NCBI RefSeq assembly: GCF_031453975.1
Contig: NZ_JAVDPW010000004.1
Span: 558,001 to 622,000, forward strand
Length of the DNA stretch: 64,000 nucleotides
From: Inquilinus ginsengisoli_A
GTDB lineage: Bacteria > Pseudomonadota > Alphaproteobacteria > DSM-16000 > Inquilinaceae
Reading direction: 5' to 3'
Both the position numbers and the translations under genes were made by a program. Shown in pieces: positions 18,214 through 27,834 of this stretch; position 1 is the stretch's first letter; each line of letters starts with the position of its first letter. The notes beneath the pieces were generated by a model. That model saw only the letters and a program-made list of their open reading frames with translations, was not told the DNA's origin and did not search any database.

Positions 18214-19893
18214 ATGACCAGAGAGACCAGGGACCATCGGTTTTCGCACCCGACCCGCCGCAGCGTGCTGGCCGCGGGGCTTGCCGCCGGCACGGCGGTC
18301 TGGCTCGGCCCCGGCCGGGGCTGGGTCAAGGCCGCCCGAGCTGCCGGGCCGCCGGCCAAACCCACCGGCCAGGCCGTGATCGGCCTGTCGCAGGAGCCGA
18401 CGGTGTTCAACCCGCTGATGCTGCACATCGAGGTCGATGAGGGCGTCTATTTCAACCTGTTCAGCCCGCTGTGGCAGGTCGACCCGCAAGGCAATTTCAT
18501 CCCCGACCTGGCGGCCGAGGTGCCGACCCTGGAGAATGGCGGCGTCTCGGCCGATGGCCTGACCTGGCGGATCAAGCTGCGCGACAACGTCAAATGGCAT
18601 GACGGCACGCCGTTCACCGCGGACGACGTCAAGTTCTCGATCGAGCTGATCAACAACCCGAAGTTCCGTGCCGCCCGCCGCGCCGGGCACGAGCTGGTGC
18701 GCGACCTGACGGTGGTCAGCCCGACCGAGCTGACCTGGAAGCTGGAGAAGCCCTACGCGCCCTATCCGTCGATCCTGTCCTGGACCTTCATCGTGCCGAA
18801 GCACCTGCTGGAGACCGAGGCCGACCCGAACGCGTCCGTCTTCGCCACCAAGCCGGTCGGCACCGGGCCGTTCAAATGGGTCGAGCGGGTGCCGGGCGAC
18901 CACATCACCCTGGCCGCGCATGAGGGCTATCACCTGGACGGGCCGTATCTCGAGCGGCTGGTGATCAAGTACATCCCCGACCTGACCGTGCTGTTCACCC
19001 AGTTCACCACCGGCGACATCGACTATATCGGCCTGCAGGGCATCACCGCCGACCATTACGAGGAGGCCAAGGGCCTGGCCGACCGCGAGGTCACGCCGGT
19101 GCCGCAGGCCTTCATCGAGAACATCGCGCTGAACCGCGGACTGCCGATCTTCCAGGACCCGGCGGTGCGCGAAGCCCTCTACACCGCGATGGACAAGCAA
19201 AGCATCATCGACAGCATCTATTACGGCCTGCCGACCCCGTCCGAATCCTTCCTGCCGAAGCAGTCCTGGGCGTTCAACCCGGACCTGCCGAAGCAGGCCT
19301 ACGACCCCGACAAGGCCAAGCAGATCCTGGACGACGCCGGCTGGGTTCCGGGCGGCGACGGCATCCGCGAGAAGAACGGCGTGCGCCTCGAATTCGTCAA
19401 TTCGACCACCGCCGGCAACCATGTGCGCGAGCAGGCGCAGCAGCTGCTGCAGCAGAACTGGCTCGACATCGGCGTCAAGATGACCATCAACAACCTGCCC
19501 CCGGCGGTGATGTGGGGCGACTACTGGATGCAGTCGAAGTTCGAGACCGCGATGGTCGGCATCTACTTCATGGTCGGGCCTGACCCGGATGCGACCGACT
19601 ATTTCGGCAGCCGCTCGATCGGCGCCAAGGGCGGCGGCGGCCAGAACACCACGCAGTATGAGAGCGCGGATGTCGACAAGCTGCTGGCGGAGGGTGCGTC
19701 GACGGTCGACCCGGCCAAGCGCAAGGCGGCCTACTTCAAGATGCAGGAGTTCACGCGCAAGGACCTGCCCTACCTGCCGATCTTCCAATACGCCATGGTC
19801 CAGGGCGTGAAGAAGGGCCTGACCGGCTTCACCCCCAACGTCAACGTCCAGGAGAATTGCTGGAACGCCCGCACCTGGTACTGGGCCAGTTGA
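18214..19893 (+). CDS. ABC transporter substrate-binding protein, peptide/nickel family (SBP_bac_5)
   Basis: Periplasmic binding protein of about 559 residues for an oligopeptide-type importer. The N-terminus carries a twin-arginine signal (TRRSVLAAGLAAGTAVWLG), so it is probably exported folded by Tat. Family motifs follow: GLSQEPTVFNPLM, LRDNVKWHDGTPFTADDVKF, FVPK-like FIVPKHLLE, and VGTGPFKW. The ATG at 18214 follows GGGAGAGC. It is the first of five transporter genes in dpp/opp order. The ligand could be a peptide, an opine or a modified amino acid. Confidence 0.93.
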   Translation: MTRETRDHRFSHPTRRSVLAAGLAAGTAVWLGPGRGWVKAARAAGPPAKPTGQAVIGLSQEPTVFNPLMLHIEVDEGVYFNLFSPLWQVDPQGNFIPDLAAEVPTLENGGVSADGLTWRIKLRDNVKWHDGTPFTADDVKFSIELINNPKFRAARRAGHELVRDLTVVSPTELTWKLEKPYAPYPSILSWTFIVPKHLLETEADPNASVFATKPVGTGPFKWVERVPGDHITLAAHEGYHLDGPYLERLVIKYIPDLTVLFTQFTTGDIDYIGLQGITADHYEEAKGLADREVTPVPQAFIENIALNRGLPIFQDPAVREALYTAMDKQSIIDSIYYGLPTPSESFLPKQSWAFNPDLPKQAYDPDKAKQILDDAGWVPGGDGIREKNGVRLEFVNSTTAGNHVREQAQQLLQQNWLDIGVKMTINNLPPAVMWGDYWMQSKFETAMVGIYFMVGPDPDATDYFGSRSIGAKGGGGQNTTQYESADVDKLLAEGASTVDPAKRKAAYFKMQEFTRKDLPYLPIFQYAMVQGVKKGLTGFTPNVNVQENCWNARTWYWAS

Positions 19894-19923
19894 GGCGGCG
19901 GCCGCCCGGGGACGGAGGACGCC

Positions 19924-20874
19924 ATGGCGCATTTCCTGTTCGGCCGCGCGCTTCAGAGCCTGCTGCTGCTCTGGCTCGTGTCGATGATCGGCTTCGCGAT
20001 CCTGCACCTGACCCCGGGCGGCCCGCTGTCGCAATTCGCCCTGGTTCCGGGCATGACCCAGGCGCGGCTGGCCGAGATCGCCCATGACATGGGCCTCGAC
20101 CGCTCGCTGCCGGTGCAATACTGGGAATGGGCCAGCCGGCTGCTGACCGGCGACTGGGGGCGGTCCTACCGCGACCAGGCGCCGGTGCTTTCGGTCATCG
20201 GCTCGCATCTCTTCGCCACGGTCGAGCTGATGGCGACGGCGGTGCTGATCGCGGTGCTGCTCGGCGCCTGGATCGGCGTGATGGGGGCGGTGCGGCGCTA
20301 TTCGGTCGCCGACATGCTGGCGACGGTCGGCGCCATGGTCGCGCTGTCGATCCCGACCTTCTGGTTCGGCCTCGTCGTGATCTACGTGTTCTCGGTGCGG
20401 CTGCAATGGCTGCCGGCCGGCAGCATGTACACGGTCGGCGACGAATCCCTGCTCGACTTCCTGCACCACCTGATCGCGCCGGCCCTGGTGCTGGCGCTGG
20501 TCGAGGTGGCGGTGTGGAGCCGCTACATGCGCGCCTCGATGATCGACGTGATCGGCCAGGACTACATCCGCACCGCCCGGGCCAAGGGACTGCCGGAGAG
20601 GCGGGTGCTGATCCGCCACGCGCTGCGCAACGCGCTCTTGCCGATGATCACTTTGGCCGGGCTGGAGCTGCCGACGCTGCTGGGCGGCGCGCTGGTGACC
20701 GAGACGGTGTTCACCTGGCCGGGCATGGGCCGGCTGTTCCTCGATTCCCTCGGCTATCGCGACTATCCGGTGGTGATGGGGATCCTGATGGTCTCGGCCC
20801 TGCTGGTGCTGCTCGGCAACCTGCTGGCCGACATCCTCTGCGCGGTCGCCGACCCGCGCATCCGGCTGGATTGA
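19924..20874 (+). CDS. ABC transporter permease (DppB/OppB-like)
   Basis: Integral membrane subunit of 316 residues with about six transmembrane segments. It begins with the N-terminal segment LLLLWLVSMIGFAILHLTPG typical of DppB, and carries the cytoplasmic coupling loop near YIRTARAKGLPERRVLIRHALRNALLP (EAA motif). GGAGGACGCC precedes the start, and the next permease begins 12 bp after its stop. Confidence 0.94.
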   Translation: MAHFLFGRALQSLLLLWLVSMIGFAILHLTPGGPLSQFALVPGMTQARLAEIAHDMGLDRSLPVQYWEWASRLLTGDWGRSYRDQAPVLSVIGSHLFATVELMATAVLIAVLLGAWIGVMGAVRRYSVADMLATVGAMVALSIPTFWFGLVVIYVFSVRLQWLPAGSMYTVGDESLLDFLHHLIAPALVLALVEVAVWSRYMRASMIDVIGQDYIRTARAKGLPERRVLIRHALRNALLPMITLAGLELPTLLGGALVTETVFTWPGMGRLFLDSLGYRDYPVVMGILMVSALLVLLGNLLADILCAVADPRIRLD

Positions 20875-20886
20875 GGAGACGGGACG

Positions 20887-21771
20887 ATGACCGCGACCGT
20901 CGCCGAACCGAACGCCGCCGAGACCGCCCGCCGCACCGGCAACCGCGGCTGGCGCCGCTTCCGCCGGCACCGGCTGGCGATGATCGGCGTCGCCTGCATC
21001 CTGCTGCTGGTGCTGGCCTGTGTCGCCGGGCCCTGGCTGCTGCCCTTCGACGATCTGCGCATCGACATGCGCGCGCGTTTTGCGCCACCGCTGACGGGAT
21101 GGCACCTGTTCGGCACCGACCCGCTCGGCCGCGACCTCTGCGCCCGGCTCTTGATGGCCGGGCGGATCTCGCTGTCCGTCGCCTTCGCCGCGATGGTGAT
21201 CAGCACCCTGGTCGGCTCCGCCATCGGGGTCGTGGCGGGCTATTACGGCCGGGCGGTCGGCGCCGTGCTGATGCGGCTGGTCGACGCCATGCTGTGCTTC
21301 CCCGCCGTGTTTCTGCTGCTGACCCTGGCAGCGCTGCTGAAGCCCGACCCGATCACCATCACCCTGATCATCGCCGCGACCAGCTGGATGGAGGTGGCGC
21401 GCGTGGTCGAAAGCCAGATCCGCACCCTGCGCGAGCGCGACTTCACCCTGGCAGCGGAGATGATGGGTGCCTCGGATGCCCGCATCATGGTCGACGAGCT
21501 GCTGCGCAACGCTGTCGGCCCGATCGTCGTCGCCGCCACCCTGACCGTCGCCCGCGCCATCCTGATGGAGGCCTATATCAGCTTCCTCGGCTACGGCATC
21601 CAGCCGCCCACGGCGAGCTGGGGCAACATGCTGAACAACGCCCAGCAATACCTGACCTCGGCCCCCTGGCTGGCCCTGGTCCCGGGCATCGCCATCACCC
21701 TGGCGGTGGCCAGCTTCAACTTCATCGGCGACGGGCTGCGCGACGCGCTCGACGCCCGGCTGGACTCGTGA
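20887..21771 (+). CDS. ABC transporter permease (DppC/OppC-like)
   Basis: Second membrane subunit, 294 residues. It has the cytoplasmic N-terminal stretch RRFRRHRLAMIGVACILLLV leading into the first membrane helix, then the periplasmic loop with FGTDPLGRDLCARLLMAGRI, which is diagnostic of DppC. The coupling loop is RERDFTLAAEMMGASDARIM. The stop TGA overlaps the ATG of the first ATPase gene by one base, so translation is coupled. Confidence 0.94.
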   Translation: MTATVAEPNAAETARRTGNRGWRRFRRHRLAMIGVACILLLVLACVAGPWLLPFDDLRIDMRARFAPPLTGWHLFGTDPLGRDLCARLLMAGRISLSVAFAAMVISTLVGSAIGVVAGYYGRAVGAVLMRLVDAMLCFPAVFLLLTLAALLKPDPITITLIIAATSWMEVARVVESQIRTLRERDFTLAAEMMGASDARIMVDELLRNAVGPIVVAATLTVARAILMEAYISFLGYGIQPPTASWGNMLNNAQQYLTSAPWLALVPGIAITLAVASFNFIGDGLRDALDARLDS

Positions 21772-22790
21772 TGACGGACGCCCCGATCCTCGAGGTCCGC
21801 GACCTCGCCGTGACCTTCCGCGGCGAGGGCGGCGCGCTGACCGTGGTCAACGACGTCTCCTTCACGGTGCGCCGCGGCGAGACGCTGGCCCTGGTCGGCG
21901 AATCCGGATCGGGCAAGAGCGTCACCAGCCTCGCCATCCTGCGGCTGCTGCCGCCGGCGCCGCGCTGCACGGTCTCGGGATCGGTCCGCTTCATCGGGCG
22001 CGACGGCCGGGCCCGCAGCCTGCTCGACCTCGATGCCGGGGCGATGCAGGCGGTGCGCGGGGACGAGATTTCGATGATCTTCCAGGAGCCGATGACCTCG
22101 CTGAATCCGGTGCACCGGATCGGCGACCAGATCGCCGAGGCGGTGACCTTCCACCGCGGCGTCGGCCGCAAGGCGGCGCTGGCCCGGGCGGAGGAGCTGC
22201 TGGAGCTGGTCGGCATCCCGGAGCCGCGGCGGCGGCTGGCCGCCTATCCCCACCACCTCTCAGGCGGCATGCGCCAGCGGGTGATGATCGCCATGGCCCT
22301 GGCCTGCGACCCCAGCCTGCTGATCGCCGACGAGCCGACCACGGCGCTGGATGTCACGGTGCAGGCCGGGATCATCGACCTCTTGAAGGCGCTGCAGGCG
22401 AAGACCGGCATGGCCATCATCTTCGTCACCCACAATCTCGGCGTGGTGGCGGAGATCGCCGACAGCGTGATGGTGATGTATGCCGGCCGCATCGTCGAAC
22501 GCGGCGACGCCGTCGGGCTGCTGCAGCACCCGCGCATACCCTACACCCAAGGGCTGCTCAGCGCCGTGCCGCGGATCGACCGGCTGGATTTCGGCGGCGG
22601 CGCGCTGCCGACCATTCCCGGCAACGTCCCCGATCCCGGCCGCCTGCCGCCCGGCTGCTCCTTCCATCCGCGCTGCGCCCATGCCCGGCCGGGCGCCTGC
22701 GACGCCACGGTCCCGGCGCTGGAGGAGGCCGGCGCCGGCCGGGTGGTGCGCTGCCATCTCTGGCGCGAGATCGAAGCGGTGGGGGCGTGA
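21771..22790 (+). CDS. ABC transporter ATP-binding protein (DppD/OppD-like)
   Basis: Nucleotide-binding subunit of 339 residues. Walker A is GESGSGKS, the signature motif is LSGGMRQR, Walker B is LLIADEPTTALD, and the H-loop His is in FVTHNLGVV. The C-terminal oligopeptide extension holds the cysteines in PPGCSFHPRCAHARPGAC that bind an iron-sulfur cluster in related DppD proteins. The ATG at 21771 overlaps the preceding stop. Large in-frame upstream extensions are not coding. Confidence 0.95.
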   Translation: MTDAPILEVRDLAVTFRGEGGALTVVNDVSFTVRRGETLALVGESGSGKSVTSLAILRLLPPAPRCTVSGSVRFIGRDGRARSLLDLDAGAMQAVRGDEISMIFQEPMTSLNPVHRIGDQIAEAVTFHRGVGRKAALARAEELLELVGIPEPRRRLAAYPHHLSGGMRQRVMIAMALACDPSLLIADEPTTALDVTVQAGIIDLLKALQAKTGMAIIFVTHNLGVVAEIADSVMVMYAGRIVERGDAVGLLQHPRIPYTQGLLSAVPRIDRLDFGGGALPTIPGNVPDPGRLPPGCSFHPRCAHARPGACDATVPALEEAGAGRVVRCHLWREIEAVGA

Positions 22791-22791
22791 G

Positions 22792-23805
22792 ATGACGGAC
22801 CAACCCTCCCCGCCGATCCTTGATGTGCAGGACCTCAGGAAGTCCTTCCCGGTCGGCGGCACGCTGTTCGGCCGCAGCCTGCTGGCGGTCCATGCCGTCG
22901 ACGGCGTGTCCTTCGCCATGGCCCAGGGCGAGGTGCTGGGGCTGGTCGGCGAATCCGGTTCGGGCAAGAGCACGCTGGGCCGCACCCTGCTGCGGCTGAT
23001 GCGCCCCACCGGCGGCCGTGTCCTGTTCGAAGGCACCGACATCACCACGCTGAGCCGCCGCCAGCTCAAGCCGATCCGCCCGCGCCTGCAGTTCGTGTTC
23101 CAGGACCCCGCCGCCTCGCTCAACCCGCGCATGACGGTCGGCCGCATCGTCGCCATGCCGCTCACGGTGCAGAAGGGCGCGCCCCCGGCGGCGGAGCGCG
23201 CGGCGAAGGTCGGGGCGGCGCTGGAGACGGTCGGGCTGTCGGCCCATCACGCCGACCGCTTCCCGCATGAATTCTCCGGCGGGCAGCGCCAGCGCATCGG
23301 CATCGCCCGCGCCCTGGTCACCGCCCCCCGGCTGCTGGTCGCCGACGAGCCGGTCTCGGCGCTCGACGTCTCGATCCAGGCGCAGATCGTCAACCTGCTG
23401 ATGGAGGTGAAGCGGCGGCTGGACCTGACCCTGCTGTTCATCAGCCACGACCTCGCCGTGGTCGGCCACATCTGCGACCGGGTGGCGGTGATGTATCTCG
23501 GCCGGATCGTGGAGATCGCGCCGACCCGGGCGCTGTTCGAGACGCCGCGCCATCCCTACACCGAGGCGCTGCTGTCGGCCGCCCCGATCCCCGACCCGAC
23601 CCTGCGCCGCCCACGCATCCTGCTGAAGGGCGAGTTGCCGAGCCCGCTGGCGCCGCCGTCGGGCTGCCCGTTCCGCACCCGCTGCCGCTACGTCCTGCCG
23701 GTTTGCGCCGAGATCGTCCCGCCGCTGCGCGCGACCGGCGACGGCCATTTCGCCGCCTGCCTGCGGGACGACCTGTCGCTGGCCTCGCCGCTCACAGCGA
23801 CGTGA
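22792..23805 (+). CDS. ABC transporter ATP-binding protein (DppF/OppF-like)
   Basis: Second ATPase, 337 residues. It has Walker A GESGSGKST, signature FSGGQRQRIGIARAL, Walker B LLVADEPVSALD and the H-loop FISHDLAVV. The C-terminal motif PPSGCPFRTRCRYVLPVCAE again has the four-Cys pattern of oligopeptide ATPases. It starts one base after the preceding stop and ends the operon that begins at 16072. The following gene is convergent. Confidence 0.95.
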   Translation: MTDQPSPPILDVQDLRKSFPVGGTLFGRSLLAVHAVDGVSFAMAQGEVLGLVGESGSGKSTLGRTLLRLMRPTGGRVLFEGTDITTLSRRQLKPIRPRLQFVFQDPAASLNPRMTVGRIVAMPLTVQKGAPPAAERAAKVGAALETVGLSAHHADRFPHEFSGGQRQRIGIARALVTAPRLLVADEPVSALDVSIQAQIVNLLMEVKRRLDLTLLFISHDLAVVGHICDRVAVMYLGRIVEIAPTRALFETPRHPYTEALLSAAPIPDPTLRRPRILLKGELPSPLAPPSGCPFRTRCRYVLPVCAEIVPPLRATGDGHFAACLRDDLSLASPLTAT

Positions 23806-23889
23806 CGGCGATCGATTGGCCCGAGGCGATGGAATTGCGACCGAGGTCGCCCGGCGGGCCCCGGCCTCATTCGGCCCGGGACGGGATCG

Positions 23890-24987
23890 TCAGGGTCGTT
23901 TCGAAGCCTTGCGAGCGCCGCCCTTCGGAGCGGCCGTGCTCGCTCGCAGGAGATGGCGGCACGGCAGAACCGTCTTGACCGGCGGCTCGGCGGCATCACG
24001 ATCCAGCAGCGCCAGCAGGATCTCCGCGGCCTTCGCGCCGAGGCTCGCCGTCGGCTGCTGCAGCGTGGTCAGAGGCGGCTGGCAGAACGCGCCGACCGGG
24101 GCGCCGTCGAATCCGATCACCGACAGGCCGCCGGGCACCGCCACGCGCTGTGACCGGACCGTGCCCATGAAGGCGATCGCGGCATCGTCCCAGCAGCTGA
24201 CGGCCGCCGTCGGGCGCCGCTTCAGCGCAAGATACACCCGGGCGGCTTCGATGCCGGTCTGGAAGCCGTTCTGGAACGAACGGGCACCTTCGTGACGGAT
24301 GATCGCCCGATCGGAAAGGCCGGTCGCCGACACTGCCTCGGCGAGGCCGGCGAACCGCTCGATCTCGTGATAGTTGCCGGCCGGCCCGGCGATGTAGAAG
24401 AACGACCGATGCCCCAGGCCGATCAGGTGCAGCACGGCTTCGCGCATGGCCTCGCGGTCGTTGGCGACCACGCTCGGGATGCCGGCGGCGCTGCGGTCCT
24501 CCAGCAGCGATACGATCGGGATGCCCGCACCGGCGAGCGACCGCCGCCCATAGGACGGCAATTCCGTGGATCCCAGGACGATCGCGCCGCGGACGATGCC
24601 GCCGATCGCCAGGTCGGGAATGTGCTTCTCCGTCGCCGCCGAACGGCCACGGCTGGCGATGACGAGATTGAAGCCGCTGTCCGCGAGGGTCGAGGCAACG
24701 CTCTGCAGCACTTCGGGAATGATCTGCGAGGCGTCGTTGGCGACCGCCGGTTGCGACAGCACGGCCATGACGATGTCGGATGTGCCGACACGCAGGTTCC
24801 GGGCGGCGGCGTTGGGGACGTAGCCGAGCTGCTCGACCGCCGCGATGATCCGGCAGCGCGTCTTCTCGTTGACCCGGCCGGGATTGGCGAGAGCGCGGCT
24901 GACCGTCGAGGTCGCAACGTCGGCCAGTTTCGCAACATCGCGCATGAGGGGACTGAAGGTCTCATGGTCTATCGGGCGCCTGCCCAT
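23890..24987 (-). CDS. LacI-family transcriptional regulator
   Basis: A 365-residue LacI protein. Its helix-turn-helix is VAKLADVATSTVSRALANPG with the hinge LGYVPNAAARNLRVG, followed by a periplasmic-binding-protein-like sensor domain (IGLGHRSFFYIAGPAGNYHE and LSVIGFDGAPVGAFCQPPLT). It is very similar throughout to the LacI protein at 47329-48420, so the two are paralogues. The start at 24987 gives a short N-terminal arm; the in-frame sequence upstream is not coding-like. Its neighbours do not reveal a target. It converges with the peptide-importer operon. Confidence 0.93.
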   Translation of the reverse strand: MGRRPIDHETFSPLMRDVAKLADVATSTVSRALANPGRVNEKTRCRIIAAVEQLGYVPNAAARNLRVGTSDIVMAVLSQPAVANDASQIIPEVLQSVASTLADSGFNLVIASRGRSAATEKHIPDLAIGGIVRGAIVLGSTELPSYGRRSLAGAGIPIVSLLEDRSAAGIPSVVANDREAMREAVLHLIGLGHRSFFYIAGPAGNYHEIERFAGLAEAVSATGLSDRAIIRHEGARSFQNGFQTGIEAARVYLALKRRPTAAVSCWDDAAIAFMGTVRSQRVAVPGGLSVIGFDGAPVGAFCQPPLTTLQQPTASLGAKAAEILLALLDRDAAEPPVKTVLPCRHLLRASTAAPKGGARKASKRP

Positions 24988-25223
24988 AATCCTGCGTATG
25001 CGTCCTCTTCTCGCCGCCTTGCATGCTTTCGGACGGTGATACGCCATCGCGGGCAAAGACCATCGGCCAATGCCATGGATCGGTGGAGCACCGGAACGCC
25101 TCGCCTGGATAATAGCCACGAAGCAGGTCCAACAATCCAGGAACTTCATCTCGCATCGGCTCTGCCGCCGCCGGCGCTTCCGGCTGACCGGCGTCGATCT
25201 CGGGAACCGTCTCTCCCGACGCC

Positions 25224-26027
25224 TCAGATCTGAGGCTTGTTCCGCGGATCATGGGCCCGCTGCCTGACGCTCTCGGCGAAATTGCCGCGGAACATATGCT
25301 GCCCGAGATGCCCCAGATCGGATTGGAGATCGGCATGGACCTTGCCGCCGATGTCCCGCCAGCGGCGGCAGAAGGCGTAGTCCTCGGAGAGGTAGCGGTT
25401 GGTGTCGGGATCCACCATGCAGTCGAAGAACAGCCAATAGAACGGCGCCTCCGGATTGTTCGGCGGCCCGTCGGGGACGTAGTTGAGCCGCGGGTAGTGC
25501 TGCATCAGCCGGCTGAACACATGCCGCTTGATCACCATGAACCCGGTCGGCGCCTCGGCCACCTCGACGAAGCCCTCCTCGCCGACGAATTTGGCCAGCG
25601 GTTCCGAGCCGAGGCCGACCGGGTTGAACGGGTAGTCGGTGTAGAGTGCCTCGAAGGCGTCCTTCGTCATGCCGGCGGGCAGGCCCTGCTGCGGCCAGTT
25701 GAAGCGCTTGATCGGGTAGATCCCGGCGGCGACGTCGTGGTCCGAGAGCAGGAGGCGGATCGCGGCCGCGGGCTGGAACACGATGTCGGAGTCGATCCAG
25801 AACAGATGCGTGTACTGCTCGTTCATCAGGAAGAACTTGACGATCTCGTTCCGGCCGCGGGGGACGAGACTCTCCGAGCGCATGTGCAGGGAGGAGCGCA
25901 GCCCGAGCCGGATCGCCTCATGCGTGAACTCGAACAGGCTCGTCACATAGTTCATGGAGACCGCCGAGATGTAGCAGGGCGTCGCCAGAAGCACGTTCAT
26001 CGACTGCAGGGCGGAAACTGGGAGCAT
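25224..26027 (-). CDS. Glycosyltransferase-like protein (GT-A fold)
   Basis: A 267-residue cytoplasmic protein. The stretch YTHLFWIDSDIVFQPAAAIRLL contains a DSD metal-binding motif of the type found in GT-A glycosyltransferases. It follows an N-terminal strand NVLLATPCY and is followed by GIYPIK and a late SEDYAFCRRWRDIGG segment with an acidic catalytic-type ED. This arrangement matches small bacterial glycosyltransferases of the GT2/Anp1-like kind. The donor and acceptor are unknown. It is downstream of the envelope unit on the same strand (234-bp gap), so a role in decorating a surface structure is possible but only inferred. Confidence 0.7.
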   Translation of the reverse strand: MLPVSALQSMNVLLATPCYISAVSMNYVTSLFEFTHEAIRLGLRSSLHMRSESLVPRGRNEIVKFFLMNEQYTHLFWIDSDIVFQPAAAIRLLLSDHDVAAGIYPIKRFNWPQQGLPAGMTKDAFEALYTDYPFNPVGLGSEPLAKFVGEEGFVEVAEAPTGFMVIKRHVFSRLMQHYPRLNYVPDGPPNNPEAPFYWLFFDCMVDPDTNRYLSEDYAFCRRWRDIGGKVHADLQSDLGHLGQHMFRGNFAESVRQRAHDPRNKPQI

Positions 26028-26261
26028 CGGAAGCCTCGGCTGTCCTGTCTTGATCCGGGATGGGGCGTGTCTTCGAGCTGTCGCGCCGGATGTGCCCGGC
26101 GCTCCGTCCGGGCTCGTCCCAAGGCTTCACCCAGCCCGAACGCAGAAAGGGCCATGATCCGCTGGGGAGTTCGGATCATGGCCCCGACCACCGCGGATCC
26201 GCGGCGGCACCGCCGCGGCCCTCGGCTCTCTTCGCTTCAGGAGCGATGTCGCCTGGAACGC

Positions 26262-27107
26262 CTAGGTGCAGACCCATTCGGGGATCCGGCATTCATGGGC
26301 ATCGCCGCCGCAGATCGCGGTCGCCTTCTCCTCGGCCTCCCGTCGGGTCTCCGCCGAGGCCGCGCCCCAGAATGCCGGCCGGCCGGCAGCAGGAGGCTTT
26401 CCGACGGACAGAGCGGCGCAATGCTCGTAAGGGAAGCCGCTCTTGTCGTCGTCGGTCCAGTGACGGTGATTGCGGAACAGCGAGACGACCTGGCAGTCCT
26501 TGCCGCCCCGGTGCACGCAGTGCCGAAGCGCGATCTCCTTCGCCTCATCGGCCTTGTCGGCGCCCCAGAAGAAGCCGCGCTTCTGGTCTGGCGCCGAATA
26601 GGCGATGGCGCCCCAGATCCCCTTCATCCCGGGGTTCTGCCCGGCCGCCGACCCGGTCGGTGACAGGACGATCTCGACGCGACGGTTCTGCGGCTCGCGG
26701 ACGCCGTCGGCGGTCGGGACGAGCGGATCGGACTCGCCGACGCCCTTGACCGCGATCAGGCTGTCGGCAACGCCGTCAGCAACCAGTTCGCGACGGACCG
26801 ACTCGCCACGACGAACCGAGAGGGCCTGATTGTACTGGATCGAGCCCGAACGGTCGGTGTGCCCAGTGACGTCGATGCGAGTGGTCTCGCCCTGCAGCGC
26901 GCTAGCCGCAGCCGAGGCCACGACCTGTTTGGCTTCCGGGGTCAGACTCGAACTGTCGAAGTCGAAGAACACCAGGTAGCTGCGGTTGGTATCGATCGTC
27001 TCAACCACGGCCGGCGCCGGCGCCAGAGGCGGATCGGCCGCCGCGGCCACGACGGCGAGACAGGCCCAGGAAGTGAGAACCAGAATGATCGTTCGAAGCA
27101 TCTTCAT
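26262..27107 (-). CDS. OmpA-family protein with C-terminal DUF4189 domain
   Basis: Exported protein of 281 residues. It has a signal peptide (residues 1-23, ending VVAAAA), an OmpA-like peptidoglycan-binding domain at about 40-150 (FFDFDSSSLTPEAKQVVASA, VTGHTDRSGS, LSVRRGESVRRELV, PQNRRVEIVLSP) and a Cys-rich DUF4189 domain at about 162-281 (WGAIAYSAPDQKRGFFWG). There is no beta-barrel, so it is periplasmic. It is the last gene of the unit headed by the giant adhesin. In Acinetobacter the OmpA-like protein TpgA is cotranscribed with the adhesin AtaA and needed for it, which makes a similar partnership plausible here. Confidence 0.88.
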   Translation of the reverse strand: MKMLRTIILVLTSWACLAVVAAAADPPLAPAPAVVETIDTNRSYLVFFDFDSSSLTPEAKQVVASAAASALQGETTRIDVTGHTDRSGSIQYNQALSVRRGESVRRELVADGVADSLIAVKGVGESDPLVPTADGVREPQNRRVEIVLSPTGSAAGQNPGMKGIWGAIAYSAPDQKRGFFWGADKADEAKEIALRHCVHRGGKDCQVVSLFRNHRHWTDDDKSGFPYEHCAALSVGKPPAAGRPAFWGAASAETRREAEEKATAICGGDAHECRIPEWVCT

Positions 27108-27147
27108 CTCCCTGATCCCGGCCGCCGCTGCCGCGGGCGGCGATCCA

Positions 27148-27786
27148 TCAGCCCGCTGCCCGCAGGCTCGTCACCGCGACGCAGTTATCGTCGAGCGGAA
27201 CCAGCATGACCTGTGCCCCGTTGGGCATGGTCACCAGCGGCAGCTCGCCGATGGCACCGGTCTGGCCCTTCTGGTTGACGAGTTCGGTCCCCACCGCCTG
27301 ACAGCTGGCCTTGACCGGCGTCACCCGCACGAGAGTGCCTTCACAGGAACGACCGACCGGCGACGCGAAGACCACGCCGGCCGCGGGCAAGCCCTGGGTC
27401 GACGGGCTGCCGTTGAGGGCCACGATCGCCTCGATCGAGTGCGCGTCGGCGGCGCTGGTGTTCCATTGGCTCTGCGCGCTGTAGCTCGCATCGGCGGCGA
27501 CGCCGCGGCCGAGCGCGGCAAATACGTTGCCGCAGGCGCCGATCTTGGCCTGCTTGGCATGGTCTTCGAACACGGTGAGGGCAGCCGCCGGCGCCGCGGA
27601 TCCCTGCTTGTTCTGGGCCGCCTGCTCCTGCGCCTTCGGCGCTGCCGCCGCCGCGGAGGAGGACTTGCTCGCATCAGCCACCTGGACCGGCGGCTGGGCG
27701 TAGCCGATCACATCGGCCCCGGCGATCACGCCGACAATGATCGCGACCGAAGCAGCCCCGAGAAGAATCGTCTTGGTCAGTCGCAT
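27148..27786 (-). CDS. Ala-rich exported protein of unknown function
   Basis: About 212 residues. The N-terminus has a basic start and a hydrophobic stretch (ILLGAASVAIIVGVIAGADV), a signal peptide or a single membrane anchor. An Ala/Lys/Gln-rich linker (about residues 38-70) precedes a globular domain with few Cys residues (IGACGNVFAALG, GRSCEGTLVRVTP, KASCQAVG, DDNCVAVTSL). I do not recognise the domain. The ATG at 27786 has AAGGA eight bases upstream; ATGs at 27795 and 27804 are alternatives. It lies between the IalB and OmpA-DUF4189 genes with gaps of about 40-50 bp, so it is cotranscribed with them. Confidence 0.75.
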   Translation of the reverse strand: MRLTKTILLGAASVAIIVGVIAGADVIGYAQPPVQVADASKSSSAAAAAPKAQEQAAQNKQGSAAPAAALTVFEDHAKQAKIGACGNVFAALGRGVAADASYSAQSQWNTSAADAHSIEAIVALNGSPSTQGLPAAGVVFASPVGRSCEGTLVRVTPVKASCQAVGTELVNQKGQTGAIGELPLVTMPNGAQVMLVPLDDNCVAVTSLRAAG

Positions 27787-27834
27787 CGTATTCATCCTTT
27801 TCAAGAAACCGAACGGAAGGCAGTCACGTCCGCG

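Noticed and set aside
17893..21648. A minus-strand open frame of about 1,250 codons
   Set aside because: Antisense to a clear binding protein and two permease genes. Composition is His/Gln/Arg-rich and no family is recognisable.
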